A stretch of DNA of 64,000 bases from JAUYIV01 sp040882645 (lineage in GTDB: Bacteria; Actinomycetota; Acidimicrobiia; Spongiisociales; UBA11373). Below are positions 25,447-33,343 of the stretch, piece after piece. The stretch is from positions 1 to 64,000 of the forward strand of contig JBBEAX010000047.1 of assembly GCA_040882645.1 (NCBI GenBank), given 5' to 3'. Position numbers and translations under genes: made by a program. The first letter of the stretch is position 1; every line of letters starts with the position of its first letter. The notes beneath the pieces were generated by a model. That model was not told where the DNA came from. It saw only the letters and a list, made by a program, of their open reading frames with translations, and did not search any database.

Positions 25447-27917
25447 TCCGCCACCTCCTCACTATTGGTTGCCCTGAAGCGACGAAGCCGATTGGCGTTG
25501 GACACCACGGTGACCGACGAGAACGCCATGGCGGCTCCGGCGATGAGCGGGGAGAGCAGGATTCCGAACGCCGGGTAGAGCAGTCCGGCGGCGATCGGGA
25601 TGCCGAGAGTGTTGTAGGCGAAGGCACCGACGAGGTTCTGTCGGATGTTGCGCATCGTCGCCTTGGAGAGCTCGATGGAAGTCGCCACCCCGGTCAGCGA
25701 TCCCTTGATCAGGGTGATGTCGCCCGACTCCATGGCGACGTCGGTTCCGGTACCCATCGCCAGGCCGACGTCGGCCTGGGCCAGGGCGGGAGCGTCGTTT
25801 ATTCCGTCGCCGACCATGGCAACCGTCTTCCCCTCGGCCTGCAGTAGCTTGATCTGGGTGGCCTTCTCGTCGGGCAGCACCTCGGCCAGCACCCGGTCGA
25901 TACCCACCTGTCGCGCGATCGCCGCGGCGGTGCGCTGGTTGTCGCCAGTGAGCATCACCACCTCGAGGCCGAGTCGGTGGAGCCGGCTGATCGCCTCTAC
26001 CGAGTCGTCCTTGAGGGTATCGGCGACGGCCACCACTCCGGCGAGGTCGCCGTCGATCGCGACGACCATGGCCGTCTTGCCCTGCTCCGAGAGCCTTTCC
26101 AGCGGCGCTTCTGCCGCCCCGGCGGCGACGCCGCGGTCGGCCATCAACTTCAGCGTCCCCAGCACCACCCGGTGGCCATCAACCGTCGCTTCGATGCCGT
26201 GTCCGGGCACCGCATTGAACTGGTCGGGCTCGCTCAACACCATCTCTCTGTCCGCCGCGGCGCGGACGATCGCTTCCCCGAGGGGATGCTCCGATCCCTT
26301 CTCGGCGGAGGCCGCAAGCCGCAGCACCTCCCCGTCGGTGTGACCTCCGAAGGCGAGCAGATCGGTGAGCGAGGGCTCACCTCGGGTCACGGTGCCGGTC
26401 TTGTCCACGACCACCGTGTCGATCCGATGCGCCGTCTCCAGTGCATCTCCGGATCGGATCAGGATCCCGTTCTCCGCCCCCTTGCCGATGCCCACCATCA
26501 ACGAGGTGGGCGTGGCCAGTCCGAGCGCGCAGGGGCAGGCGATCACCAGAACCGTCACCATCGTGATCACCGCGTAGACCAGAGCCGGTGAGGGGCCGAA
26601 CGTGTACCAGGTCATGAATGTGGCGACTGCGACGATCAGCACCGCCGGGACGAAGTACCCCGACACCTTGTCGACCGTGCGCTGGATCGGCGCCTTAGAG
26701 CCCTGGGCGTCGCGGACCATGCGGATGATCTGGGCGAGCATGGTGTCCCTGCCCACCCGGGTCGCTCGAAACCGGAAGGACCCGGTGCGGTTGATGGTTG
26801 CCCCGATGACCGTCGCACCTTCGGTCTTCTCCACCGGGATCGGTTCCCCGGTGACCATCGACTCGTCGACCGCCGACGAACCCGAGACGACCTGGCCATC
26901 CACGGGGATCTTCTCCCCGGGTCGGACCACTACCACGTCGTCGACGATCACCTCTTCGACTGGGATGTCGGTCTCGACTCCATCGCGAATCACCCGGGCG
27001 GTCTTTGCCTGCATCCCGATCAGCTTCTTGATCGCATCCGAGGTTCGGGCCCGGGCTCGCATCTCGAGCGCCATCCCCAGCACCACCAGGGCGGTGACCA
27101 CCGCGGTGACGTCGTAGAAGACGTCGCGCAGCTTCTCGCTGGGGAAGATCCCGGGAGAAACGACGGCCACCGTCGAGTACAGCCAGGCGGCCGAGATCCC
27201 TGTGGCGATCAGAGTGTGCATGTTCGCCGATCGGTGCTTGATGGCTTGCCACGCCCCGGCAAAGAACTGCGAGCCCGACCAGGCAAGCACCGGGACGGTT
27301 GCGACGCCCATGGCCGCCCAGATCCACGACAGCGCAGTCGAGCCCTTGTCAGGGACACCCGGGAAGATCTCCGGATAGGAGAAGTAGATCACCGGGAGCG
27401 AGATCGCCGTGGCGAACCAGAACTTGTGCATCAGTAGCCGGTACCGGCGCGCAGACTCGGCGCTTTCGGTGTCGGTGTCGCTTTCGTCTGCGATCGGCGC
27501 AGCCCGGTATCCGGAGGCGGCCACCGCCGCGGCCAGCACCGACGGCGGTACGTCCGAGATCGTGTCGATCGTCGCCGTCGAGGCTGCGAAGTTGACCCGG
27601 GCGTCGACCACCCCCGGCACGGTGCGCAGCGCCGACTCGACCGTTGACACACACGAGGCGCAGGTCATTCCTCCCACGGACAAGTGGGTGGTGACCAGTT
27701 GTGCAGTCTGACCAGGCGCTCTAGTGGGCGGGTCGTCGTCGGCCTCAGCCTCGCCCGGGTTCCCGCTGTCCTCGGAGGCGGTGCCGTCGCCGGAATATCG
27801 CTCCGGGTCGGCAAGGAAGCTCCGTCGACAGTGCTCCGAACAGAACCCGAGTTCGGGATATCCGTCCACCTTCAGTGCACCGCGACCCACCGTCATTCCA
27901 CAGACCGGATCACGCAT
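25443..27917 (-). CDS. copA: Copper-translocating P1B-type ATPase
   Basis: An 824-residue pump. An N-terminal YHS-like domain (DPVCGM, C6; FCSEHC, C26 and C30) is followed by an HMA domain with GMTCASC (C86, C89), then the membrane domain. The ion site CPC is at 461-463, the phosphorylated aspartate is D505 in DKTGT, and the TGE loop is TGEPIPVEKT. The last two helices carry AFAYNTLGIP and AMAFSSVTVVSNANRLR, the Tyr-Asn and Met-x-x-Ser-Ser signatures of Cu(I)-selective P1B-1 pumps. A MerR-type promoter at 27959-27990 reads into this gene. Cu(I) export is well supported. Confidence 0.95.
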   Translation of the reverse strand: MRDPVCGMTVGRGALKVDGYPELGFCSEHCRRSFLADPERYSGDGTASEDSGNPGEAEADDDPPTRAPGQTAQLVTTHLSVGGMTCASCVSTVESALRTVPGVVDARVNFAASTATIDTISDVPPSVLAAAVAASGYRAAPIADESDTDTESAESARRYRLLMHKFWFATAISLPVIYFSYPEIFPGVPDKGSTALSWIWAAMGVATVPVLAWSGSQFFAGAWQAIKHRSANMHTLIATGISAAWLYSTVAVVSPGIFPSEKLRDVFYDVTAVVTALVVLGMALEMRARARTSDAIKKLIGMQAKTARVIRDGVETDIPVEEVIVDDVVVVRPGEKIPVDGQVVSGSSAVDESMVTGEPIPVEKTEGATVIGATINRTGSFRFRATRVGRDTMLAQIIRMVRDAQGSKAPIQRTVDKVSGYFVPAVLIVAVATFMTWYTFGPSPALVYAVITMVTVLVIACPCALGLATPTSLMVGIGKGAENGILIRSGDALETAHRIDTVVVDKTGTVTRGEPSLTDLLAFGGHTDGEVLRLAASAEKGSEHPLGEAIVRAAADREMVLSEPDQFNAVPGHGIEATVDGHRVVLGTLKLMADRGVAAGAAEAPLERLSEQGKTAMVVAIDGDLAGVVAVADTLKDDSVEAISRLHRLGLEVVMLTGDNQRTAAAIARQVGIDRVLAEVLPDEKATQIKLLQAEGKTVAMVGDGINDAPALAQADVGLAMGTGTDVAMESGDITLIKGSLTGVATSIELSKATMRNIRQNLVGAFAYNTLGIPIAAGLLYPAFGILLSPLIAGAAMAFSSVTVVSNANRLRRFRATNSEEVAE

Positions 27918-27958
27918 CTCGACGCCCTTCGCTCGACCCTCAACTCTTTCACGCCATC

Positions 27959-27990
27959 ACCGTATGCCTTCCATTCGACTGGAAGGTCAA
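27959..27990 (-). promoter_or_regulatory. MerR-type promoter of the copA operon
   Basis: On the minus strand, TTGACC (-35, 27985-27990) and TACGGT (-10, 27959-27964) are 20 bp apart. The spacer holds the dyad TTCCAGTCGAATGGAA. The overlong spacer with an internal dyad is the hallmark of MerR-family promoters, and the copA start is 42 bp from the -10. The divergent MerR gene starts 19 bp from the -35. Confidence 0.85.
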
Positions 27991-28008
27991 GGGGGTAAGA
28001 TTCATGCC

Positions 28009-28476
28009 ATGAGAATCGGAGAGCTCGCGAGAAGCACCGGAGTCCCCACCAAGACCATCCGCTACTACGAGGACATCGGCGTGATGCCCGTCCCCGACCG
28101 GGCTCCCAACGGATACCGTGACTACCCCGATGAGGCCGCCGATCGGCTCAGCTTCGTCCGGGACGCCCAGGCCACCGGACTCACCCTCACCGAGATCGCC
28201 TCCATCCTCGACTTGCGGAGCCAGGGGGAGGTCACCTGCCACCATGTCATCGACCTGCTCGAACGCCACCTCACGGCGCTCGACCGCCACATCGCCACGC
28301 TGCGCCAGACCCACAAGAAGTTGGCGGCTCTCACCGATCGGGCTCGAAGCCTCGATCCGGCAGACTGCTTCGATCCCAACCGGTGCCAGACCATCGCCGG
28401 CACCGACCTGGCCAAGGTGGGTGCCGGAAAGGCCGGTCGCCATGTTCACGCGGCACCGGCCCGCCACCACCACTGA
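28009..28476 (+). CDS. MerR family metal-responsive regulator
   Basis: A 155-residue MerR protein. The winged-helix domain begins MRIGELARSTGVPTKTIRYYE, then a dimerisation helix (about 80-108) and a metal loop with C120 and C126 (DCFDPNRC). C77 is also present in VTCHH. In the family, Cys at this place typifies sensors of divalent ions, while CueR-type Cu(I) sensors have Ser, yet the target pump looks Cu(I)-selective. The C-terminal tail is His-rich (GRHVHAAPARHHH). It is divergent from copA with the MerR-type promoter between them. Confidence 0.92.
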   Translation: MRIGELARSTGVPTKTIRYYEDIGVMPVPDRAPNGYRDYPDEAADRLSFVRDAQATGLTLTEIASILDLRSQGEVTCHHVIDLLERHLTALDRHIATLRQTHKKLAALTDRARSLDPADCFDPNRCQTIAGTDLAKVGAGKAGRHVHAAPARHHH

Positions 28477-28580
28477 CTGATTTGGTCTCCAGCTGTGGCA
28501 CCAGCCTCAGCCAGACACCTCAGATTCAAGAATCGAGGTCAGGAATCGGGACTGGCATCGTCGTGGCTGTTGACCTGCCG

Positions 28581-29645
28581 TCAGGCCGCGGGGATCACCA
28601 GGGTGAAGGTGGCGCCGTAGCCCGGGCCGCTCGACCTCGCCTCGAGATCCCCACCGTGGGTGCGAGCGATCCGGCGGGCGATAGTCAGGCCGATGCCAGT
28701 GCCACCCGGTCGGCTCGGATCAGCCCGAAAGAAGCGGTCGAAGATGTGGTCGAGGACCGCAGGGTCGATCCCTGCACCGTCATCGGCGACCTCGAGCTCG
28801 ATGCTCCCGTTCGCACGGCGCCCTCTCACGTCGACCCGGCCTCCCGCTTCGGTGTGACCGAGGGCGTTGCCCAACAGGTTGAGGATTACCTGGGTAAGGC
28901 GATCGGGGTCGCCACGGACGGTGAGCGTCGGGCAATCGACAGTCACTGCTACCCCCTGGTCGTCAAACTGCGGTCGGAGGCGATCGGCCACAGTTCGGGC
29001 GATCGCGCCGAGGTCCACCTCGATCTTGGGGTTGCTCGAGCTCTCCTCGATCCGTGACAGCACAAGTAAATCGGCGGCGAGCCGCTTGAGCCGAGCCGCC
29101 TCCTCGGCGACCGAGGCGAAGGTCTCGGGCTCGGCGGGTATCACGCCATCGATCAGCCCCTCCATGTAACCCTCGATCGCGGTGAGTGGAGTCCGCAGCT
29201 CATGGGACAGGTCGGCAAGCAGCTCCTGGCGGCGGCGCTCGGTCGCGTCGAGCGAGGCGGCCAGGGTGTTGATGTCGGCGGCGAGGGCGGCCAGCTCGGT
29301 CTCCGCGGGAAGCGGCACCCGCGCGGCGTAGTCCCCGCCGGCGAGCGTGTGCGACGCCGAGCGGATGCGATCGACCGGTCTCAGGATCCGCCCACCTACG
29401 AATGCGGCGACCCCGAGCGCGACCGTCGAGCCCACCGCGAGCGCGATCACCAGGGCCTGTCGCAGCGACGAGTCGAGGGCATCCTCGACCGCATCGCCCA
29501 TGCCGTGATCCATCCCCATGAGGTGGCCGTGGAAGAAGACGGGGGCGATGAGCCCGGAGACCAGGACTAGCGCGCCGGCGCTGATCCCGATCACCAGCAG
29601 GTACGAGGCAAACAGCCGGAATCGCAGACTTCGCCACACCCTCAT
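28581..29645 (-). CDS. Two-component sensor histidine kinase
   Basis: A 354-residue membrane kinase. Two transmembrane helices (about 10-33 and 63-90) bracket a short outer loop containing HGHLMGMDHGMGD, a Met/His motif that could bind copper or silver. A HAMP region follows, then the HisKA box with H148 in SHELRTPLTAIEGY and an HATPase domain with N, G1 (DDGAGIDP) and G2 (GGTGIGLTIAR) boxes. ATGA overlap with the response regulator shows they are a pair. Metal sensing is inferred from the loop and neighbours. Confidence 0.93.
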   Translation of the reverse strand: MRVWRSLRFRLFASYLLVIGISAGALVLVSGLIAPVFFHGHLMGMDHGMGDAVEDALDSSLRQALVIALAVGSTVALGVAAFVGGRILRPVDRIRSASHTLAGGDYAARVPLPAETELAALAADINTLAASLDATERRRQELLADLSHELRTPLTAIEGYMEGLIDGVIPAEPETFASVAEEAARLKRLAADLLVLSRIEESSSNPKIEVDLGAIARTVADRLRPQFDDQGVAVTVDCPTLTVRGDPDRLTQVILNLLGNALGHTEAGGRVDVRGRRANGSIELEVADDGAGIDPAVLDHIFDRFFRADPSRPGGTGIGLTIARRIARTHGGDLEARSSGPGYGATFTLVIPAA

Positions 29646-30334
29646 GCCGGTCTCTCGATGAGCTTGTAGCCGATTCCACGAACGGTGGCGATGACCTCAG
29701 GGCGGTGGGCGTCGTCACCCAGCTTCTGCCGGATGTTCCGCACGTGAACGTCGACGACACGTTCGTCGCCGAAAAAGTCCCAGCCCCATACCCGCTCGAG
29801 GAGTTGGCGCCGGGTGAACACCCGTCCTGGCGACGAGGCGACGGCAGAGAGAAGGTCGAATTCGAGGGCGGTCAGCTCGACCGCCGACCCTCGGAATGCC
29901 ACGCGGCGCCGGCGCAGGTCGACTTCGAGAGCCCCGACCTCGATGACGTCCTCCGCGGCGGCCGGTTCTCTGGCTCTGCGTAGTACCGCCTTCACCCGCG
30001 CCACGACCTCACGCGGGCTGAAGGGCTTCGTGACGTAGTCGTCGGCACCGAGCGAGAGTCCCAACAACCGGTCGACCTCCTCGGCTCGGGCGGTCAGCAT
30101 GATCACGTAAGCCGAACTTGTGCGGCGCAGCTCCGCGAGCACCTCGAAGCCGTCCCGGCTCGGCAGCCTGACGTCGAGGATCACGACATCGGGACGGACA
30201 CTCTCCACTATGCCGAGGGCGTCGGCGCCGTCGCTCGCCTCGGTGACCTCGAACCCGTCGGCCGACAGATATCGACGGAGCATCTCGCGAATCTTTGGTT
30301 CGTCGTCGACCACGAGGACGCGGGTCGGATTCAT
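29642..30334 (-). CDS. OmpR/PhoB-type response regulator
   Basis: A 230-residue regulator with a receiver domain (acidic pair D10-D11, phosphoacceptor D54 in VILDVRLPS, conserved Lys in VTKPFSP) and a C-terminal winged helix with RQLLERVWGWDFFGDERVVDVH. I chose ATG 30334, where the receiver domain begins. It partners the kinase downstream. A tandem 11-bp direct repeat at 31273-31291, upstream of the operon head, is a plausible binding site. Confidence 0.94.
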   Translation of the reverse strand: MNPTRVLVVDDEPKIREMLRRYLSADGFEVTEASDGADALGIVESVRPDVVILDVRLPSRDGFEVLAELRRTSSAYVIMLTARAEEVDRLLGLSLGADDYVTKPFSPREVVARVKAVLRRAREPAAAEDVIEVGALEVDLRRRRVAFRGSAVELTALEFDLLSAVASSPGRVFTRRQLLERVWGWDFFGDERVVDVHVRNIRQKLGDDAHRPEVIATVRGIGYKLIERPA

Positions 30335-30422
30335 CGACGTCGATGGTACGTGAGGGATGCCGGCACGACGCGGCAGAAGGGCCGGCACCGTCTGCCGTGC
30401 CCTTCTGCTCGCGGAGCCGCGG

Positions 30423-30974
30423 TCAGGGCGACTCGGACTGCGTCGAGTCGCTTCCGTGATGGCCGTCGTGGCCCGCAGGACCCGCCGCCGTCATTCCGCC
30501 GGGGGACATCCCGCCTGGGTCCATGGCGCCCATGCCGTCGCCGGACATCATGGTGTTGTGGTCGATGTCGGACATCATGGTGTTGTGGTCGATGTCNNNN
30601 NNNNNNNNNNNNNNNNNNNNNNNNNNNNNNNNNNNNNNNNNNNNNNNNNNNNNNNNNNNNNNNNNNNNNNNNNNNNNNNNNNNNNNNNNNNNNNNNTTGT
30701 GGTCGATGTCGGACATCATGGTGTTGTGGTCGATGTCGGACATCATGGTGTTGTGGTCGATGTCGGACATCATGGTGTCGTGGTCGATGTCGGACATCAT
30801 GGTGTCGTGGTCCATGCCGAACATCATGTCGTGCTGGGCGTCCATCTGATCGGCCCATCGGCCGTGGAAGACCCCCCCGGGGACGGGGGGCGAGTCGCTC
30901 TGGGCGCTCGCCACCAGTGGCACCGTGAGCAGGGCCGTCACGGCGATAGCCGCAACGATCGTCTTTGAGTTCAT
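30423..30974 (-). CDS. Secreted Met/His/Asp tandem-repeat protein (gap inside)
   Basis: A protein with a signal peptide (MNSKTIVAAIAVTALLTVP, cleavage near ASAQ) followed by tandem copies of a 9-residue unit, consensus D-H-N-T-M-M-S-D-I (27-bp DNA repeat), and a Gly/Met/His tail. Each unit offers His, two Met and two Asp, so I infer soft-metal (Cu or Ag) binding outside the membrane, loosely like SilE or PcoE but not homologous by eye. A 100-N gap at 30597-30696 interrupts the repeats, so the true copy number is unknown. GGAG six bases upstream supports ATG 30974. It lies in one operon with the SHOCT protein and the two-component system. Confidence 0.82.
   Translation of the reverse strand: MNSKTIVAAIAVTALLTVPLVASAQSDSPPVPGGVFHGRWADQMDAQHDMMFGMDHDTMMSDIDHDTMMSDIDHNTMMSDIDHNTMMSDIDHXXXXXXXXXXXXXXXXXXXXXXXXXXXXXXXXXXDIDHNTMMSDIDHNTMMSGDGMGAMDPGGMSPGGMTAAGPAGHDGHHGSDSTQSESP
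30597..30696. other. Assembly gap (100 N) inside a 27-bp tandem repeat
   Basis: Exactly 100 N, the usual placeholder for a gap of unknown size. It is flanked by the same 27-bp repeat on both sides, so collapse of the repeat during assembly is the likely cause. The frame would be kept if the true length is 13 plus a multiple of 27. Confidence 0.97.
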
Positions 30975-30976
30975 CG

Positions 30977-31195
30977 TCATCTCCAATCGAGGGCGCCAAG
31001 CCGGTCCCGGTACTCGTCCCGGTCGAGCTCGCCGCGAGCGAACCGATCCTGAAGAATCCACCTGGGATCGGGGGGTGGCGCCGAAGTCACCCGCGGTCCC
31101 GCGGCGGTCGCGGTAAGCCACACGACGAGGCCGAGGACCACGAGCCAGAACACGCTCATCGCCGCCATTGCCCACCCGTATCCTCCGTACATCAT
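30977..31195 (-). CDS. Short membrane protein with SHOCT domain
   Basis: A 72-residue protein: one transmembrane helix (about 8-30) and a C-terminal SHOCT motif, ILQDRFARGELDRDEYRDRL. GGGAG five bases before ATG 31195 supports the start. It is the first gene of the operon with the repeat protein and the two-component system. A second protein of the same layout is at 31537-31767 on the other strand. SHOCT proteins are often linked to membrane oligomerisation; the role here is unknown. Confidence 0.82.
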   Translation of the reverse strand: MMYGGYGWAMAAMSVFWLVVLGLVVWLTATAAGPRVTSAPPPDPRWILQDRFARGELDRDEYRDRLGALDWR

Positions 31196-31272
31196 TTCGA
31201 CTCCCGTCCGGGTGGCTTCACCACCACGCAGACAGCCAACCACGACCACATGAAGGCTTCGGTGCCGCCAGC

Positions 31273-31291
31273 ATGAAGAGTCGATGAAGAG
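31273..31291. promoter_or_regulatory. Tandem 11-bp direct repeat, candidate response-regulator site
   Basis: ATGAAGAG at 31273-31280 recurs at 31284-31291 with an 11-bp period; a third, partial copy (ATGAAGG) is near 31250. OmpR/PhoB-family regulators bind such 11-bp direct repeats. The site is about 80 bp upstream of the operon that encodes a regulator of this family. Confidence 0.55.
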
Positions 31292-31485
31292 GCTCAGCCG
31301 ATAGCAGGAGCCACGGCGGCCCGGGCAGGGACCGGGCCGCACCGCGATGAGCCTCAGGCGAAGAGCCGTTGGCATCGACGCAAGAACGCCCGCCCATTAG
31401 CGGGCGCCCCCAGCGGAGCGAAGCCACTTCTTTGCTGCCTTCCGGTCGAGAGTACGAACGGCACACCGACCGGGCCTTAAGGCCC

Positions 31486-31513
31486 TACCCGACCCCACCT
31501 GGGGTGGGCACCC
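31486..31513. promoter_or_regulatory. CsoR-type operator
   Basis: TACCCGACCCCACCTGGGGT continues into GGGCACCC. Its core ACCCC-N4-GGGGT (31492-31505) matches the core I recall for the mycobacterial CsoR operator. It sits 24 bp upstream of the ATG of an operon whose second gene encodes CsoR, consistent with autoregulation and Cu(I) derepression. Confidence 0.75.
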
Positions 31514-31536
31514 TGCTGTGGAAATGAGAGGTATGC

Positions 31537-31767
31537 ATGTTCTGTGATGGCAGCATGACGGCGGGCGGCTGGATCTGGATGGGCGTTCTCTGGATCGTGC
31601 TCCTTGGGCTCCTCGGAGCGGTGCTGGTGTCGGTACGGAGGTCGCGCCAGAGCCGCGGGTACTCCGAATTCGACGCGGGCGCGATCCTCGACGCTCGACT
31701 GGCGCGCGGCGAGATCACGGTCGACGAGTATCGAGAGCAGCGAGCCACGCTTGCGGAGACTCGATGA
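31537..31767 (+). CDS. Short membrane protein with SHOCT domain
   Basis: A 76-residue protein with one transmembrane helix (about 11-32) and a C-terminal SHOCT motif ILDARLARGEITVDEYREQR. GAGAGG at 31526-31531 precedes the ATG. It overlaps the csoR start by four bases. It is a paralogue of 30977-31195, and each heads one of two divergent metal operons. Confidence 0.82.
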   Translation: MFCDGSMTAGGWIWMGVLWIVLLGLLGAVLVSVRRSRQSRGYSEFDAGAILDARLARGEITVDEYREQRATLAETR

Positions 31768-32081
31768 AATCCGACCCGCGGAGCGCCTCGGCAAGGCTGC
31801 GGAGTGCTCGCGGCCATCTCGACAGCGTCATCCGCATGGTCGACGAGGATCGCTACTGCATCGACGTCCTCCATCAGATCTCAGCCGTCCAGGGTGCCCT
31901 CGATCGAACCCGTCGCGAGATCTTCGAGTCTCACGTTCGGTCGTGCGTGCCCGAGCGCGTACTTGCGGGCCGGGTCGACGAGGTGGCCAAGGAGCTGGTC
32001 GGAGCCGCCTTCGGAGCCGCCCCGAGTCCCGAGAACCGCCATCGCATGGCGCATTGCCAGGCCCATGGGGGCGCCGAATGA
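31764..32081 (+). CDS. csoR: CsoR family copper-sensing repressor
   Basis: A 105-residue all-helical CsoR/RcnR (DUF156) repressor. The Cu(I) ligand pattern Cys-His-Cys is complete: C32 in DRYCIDVLHQ, H57 and C61 in SHVRSC. It releases operator DNA when Cu(I) binds. The N-terminal RSARGHLDSVIRMVDED segment fits the first helix. A matching operator lies at 31486-31513. ATGA overlaps occur on both sides. Confidence 0.93.
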   Translation: MKSDPRSASARLRSARGHLDSVIRMVDEDRYCIDVLHQISAVQGALDRTRREIFESHVRSCVPERVLAGRVDEVAKELVGAAFGAAPSPENRHRMAHCQAHGGAE

Positions 32082-32404
32082 CCGAACCGAGCAGGGATCC
32101 GATTGTCGAGGGCGGTCGCCGCGTCGAAGCGGTACTGATTTCTGCCCCGGCCTGCCACCTGTGCCATGACGCAGCCGCGCTGCTCGCCACGATGAGCGGT
32201 AGTTATCCGCTGCGTGTGGTCGAGCTCGACTGCAACAGCCCCGAGGGGCGTTCAGTCGTCAACAGGCTCCGCACCCCGTTCTTGCCGGTGTTGCTCATTG
32301 ACGGGGAGTACTTCGGCCATGGGCGAATCTCCCCCCGCAAGCTCGAACGCCATCTCGCAAGCCTCTTCAGTGACGCCGCCGTTTCGCCCATCCGGGAGAT
32401 GTGA
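32078..32404 (+). CDS. Glutaredoxin-like thiol-disulfide protein
   Basis: A 108-residue thioredoxin-fold protein with redox pair C26-C29 (PACHLCHDA) and the cis-Pro segment RTPFLPVLLIDG near 69. No signal peptide, so cytoplasmic. It overlaps csoR by four bases and precedes the CcdA-like gene by three. It may pass electrons to the membrane thiol carrier or handle copper-thiol exchange. The long upstream open frame is a shadow of csoR. Confidence 0.82.
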   Translation: MTEPSRDPIVEGGRRVEAVLISAPACHLCHDAAALLATMSGSYPLRVVELDCNSPEGRSVVNRLRTPFLPVLLIDGEYFGHGRISPRKLERHLASLFSDAAVSPIREM

Positions 32405-32407
32405 CCA

Positions 32408-33343
32408 ATGGACGGTGTCTTCCTGGGGGGCTCCCTGTTCGCGGCATTCCTTGCCGGGACGGTGGCTCTGTTCGCCCCCTGCTGCATCACTGTGATGTTT
32501 CCTGCCTATCTCGCCGCTGCGGTGCGAAACAACCGGTGGCGCCTTGTTCCGCTCACGATGGTGTTCGCCGCGGGTGTCGCCTTTGTCCTGGTCCCGATCA
32601 CGCTCGGCCTTAGCATCCTCACTGAGAGCCTCCTCCGATTCCATACATTGGTGTACGGGGCGGGGGCGGTGCTCATGATCGTCCTGGCCGGGTTCGCCGC
32701 CACCGGTGCGACATGGTCGCTGCCCTTCTTCCGCGGCGCCCCGGACATCTCTCGAACCGACTCCGGCGGGGTGTTCGCACTCGGCGTGTTCTCCGGCGCG
32801 GCAAGCGCTTGCTGTGCCCCGGTTCTCCTTGGCGTTCTCACCTTGTCGGCCGTCGGACCCGGGCCTGTCGCCGCCACCGCGATCGGGCTCGCCTACGTGT
32901 TCGGCATGGTGTTCCCGCTGCTGCTGCTCACACTGCTGTGGGACCGGTCCCGGCTCGCCGAGGCGGTCAGCCGCCGTAATCGGCGCGTCGAGTGGCGCCT
33001 GGCGGGACGAACCTTTTCGACGACTCGCCTGTCGATGTTTGCCGCCGTGTTGTTTGCGGTGATGGCCGCAGTCCTCGCGGTGGTTGCCGTCACCGGCGCG
33101 ACGCTCGCCCCGTCGTTCCAGGAAGGCGTGAGCCGGTGGGTGGAGGATCGCCTGTCGCCCGTCGCCCGGATCTTCGATCCGGTGCCGGACCTGCTCATGG
33201 GGCTCGCATTGGTGGCGATCGCGGTCGGCGCCGTGATCGCATCGGGGCGGCGCCGCGGTCGCTCGGGATCGATCGACTCAGATGAACAAAGGAATGACAA
33301 TGACGAAGACCTCATCGCAGCCGATCAGCTCGACTGCCACTGA
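32408..33343 (+). CDS. CcdA/DsbD-like membrane thiol-disulfide carrier
   Basis: A 311-residue protein with six core transmembrane helices plus additional ones at about 208-232 and 265-282. It carries two Cys pairs in the CcdA positions: C25-C26 in FAPCCITVMFP and C135-C136 in SACCAPVLLG. CcdA-type proteins carry reducing equivalents from cytoplasm to the outside. The neighbouring glutaredoxin-like and TlpA-like genes could be its two partners. The C-terminal tail is acidic. Confidence 0.85.
   Translation: MDGVFLGGSLFAAFLAGTVALFAPCCITVMFPAYLAAAVRNNRWRLVPLTMVFAAGVAFVLVPITLGLSILTESLLRFHTLVYGAGAVLMIVLAGFAATGATWSLPFFRGAPDISRTDSGGVFALGVFSGAASACCAPVLLGVLTLSAVGPGPVAATAIGLAYVFGMVFPLLLLTLLWDRSRLAEAVSRRNRRVEWRLAGRTFSTTRLSMFAAVLFAVMAAVLAVVAVTGATLAPSFQEGVSRWVEDRLSPVARIFDPVPDLLMGLALVAIAVGAVIASGRRRGRSGSIDSDEQRNDNDEDLIAADQLDCH

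Larger units (their letters stand above)
31196..31536. other. Divergent intergenic region with several palindromes
   Basis: This 341-bp space separates the two divergent metal operons. Besides the two regulatory sites listed separately, it has GCCCGC-CCATTA-GCGGGC near 31391-31408 and the perfect 14-bp palindrome GGGCCTTAAGGCCC near 31471-31484. No gene is evident. Confidence 0.7.

Noticed and set aside
31421..31450. GGAAGG-x-AGCA on the minus strand, reminiscent of the SRP RNA tip
   Set aside because: The flanking stem of 4.5S RNA is missing; only the short motif matches.
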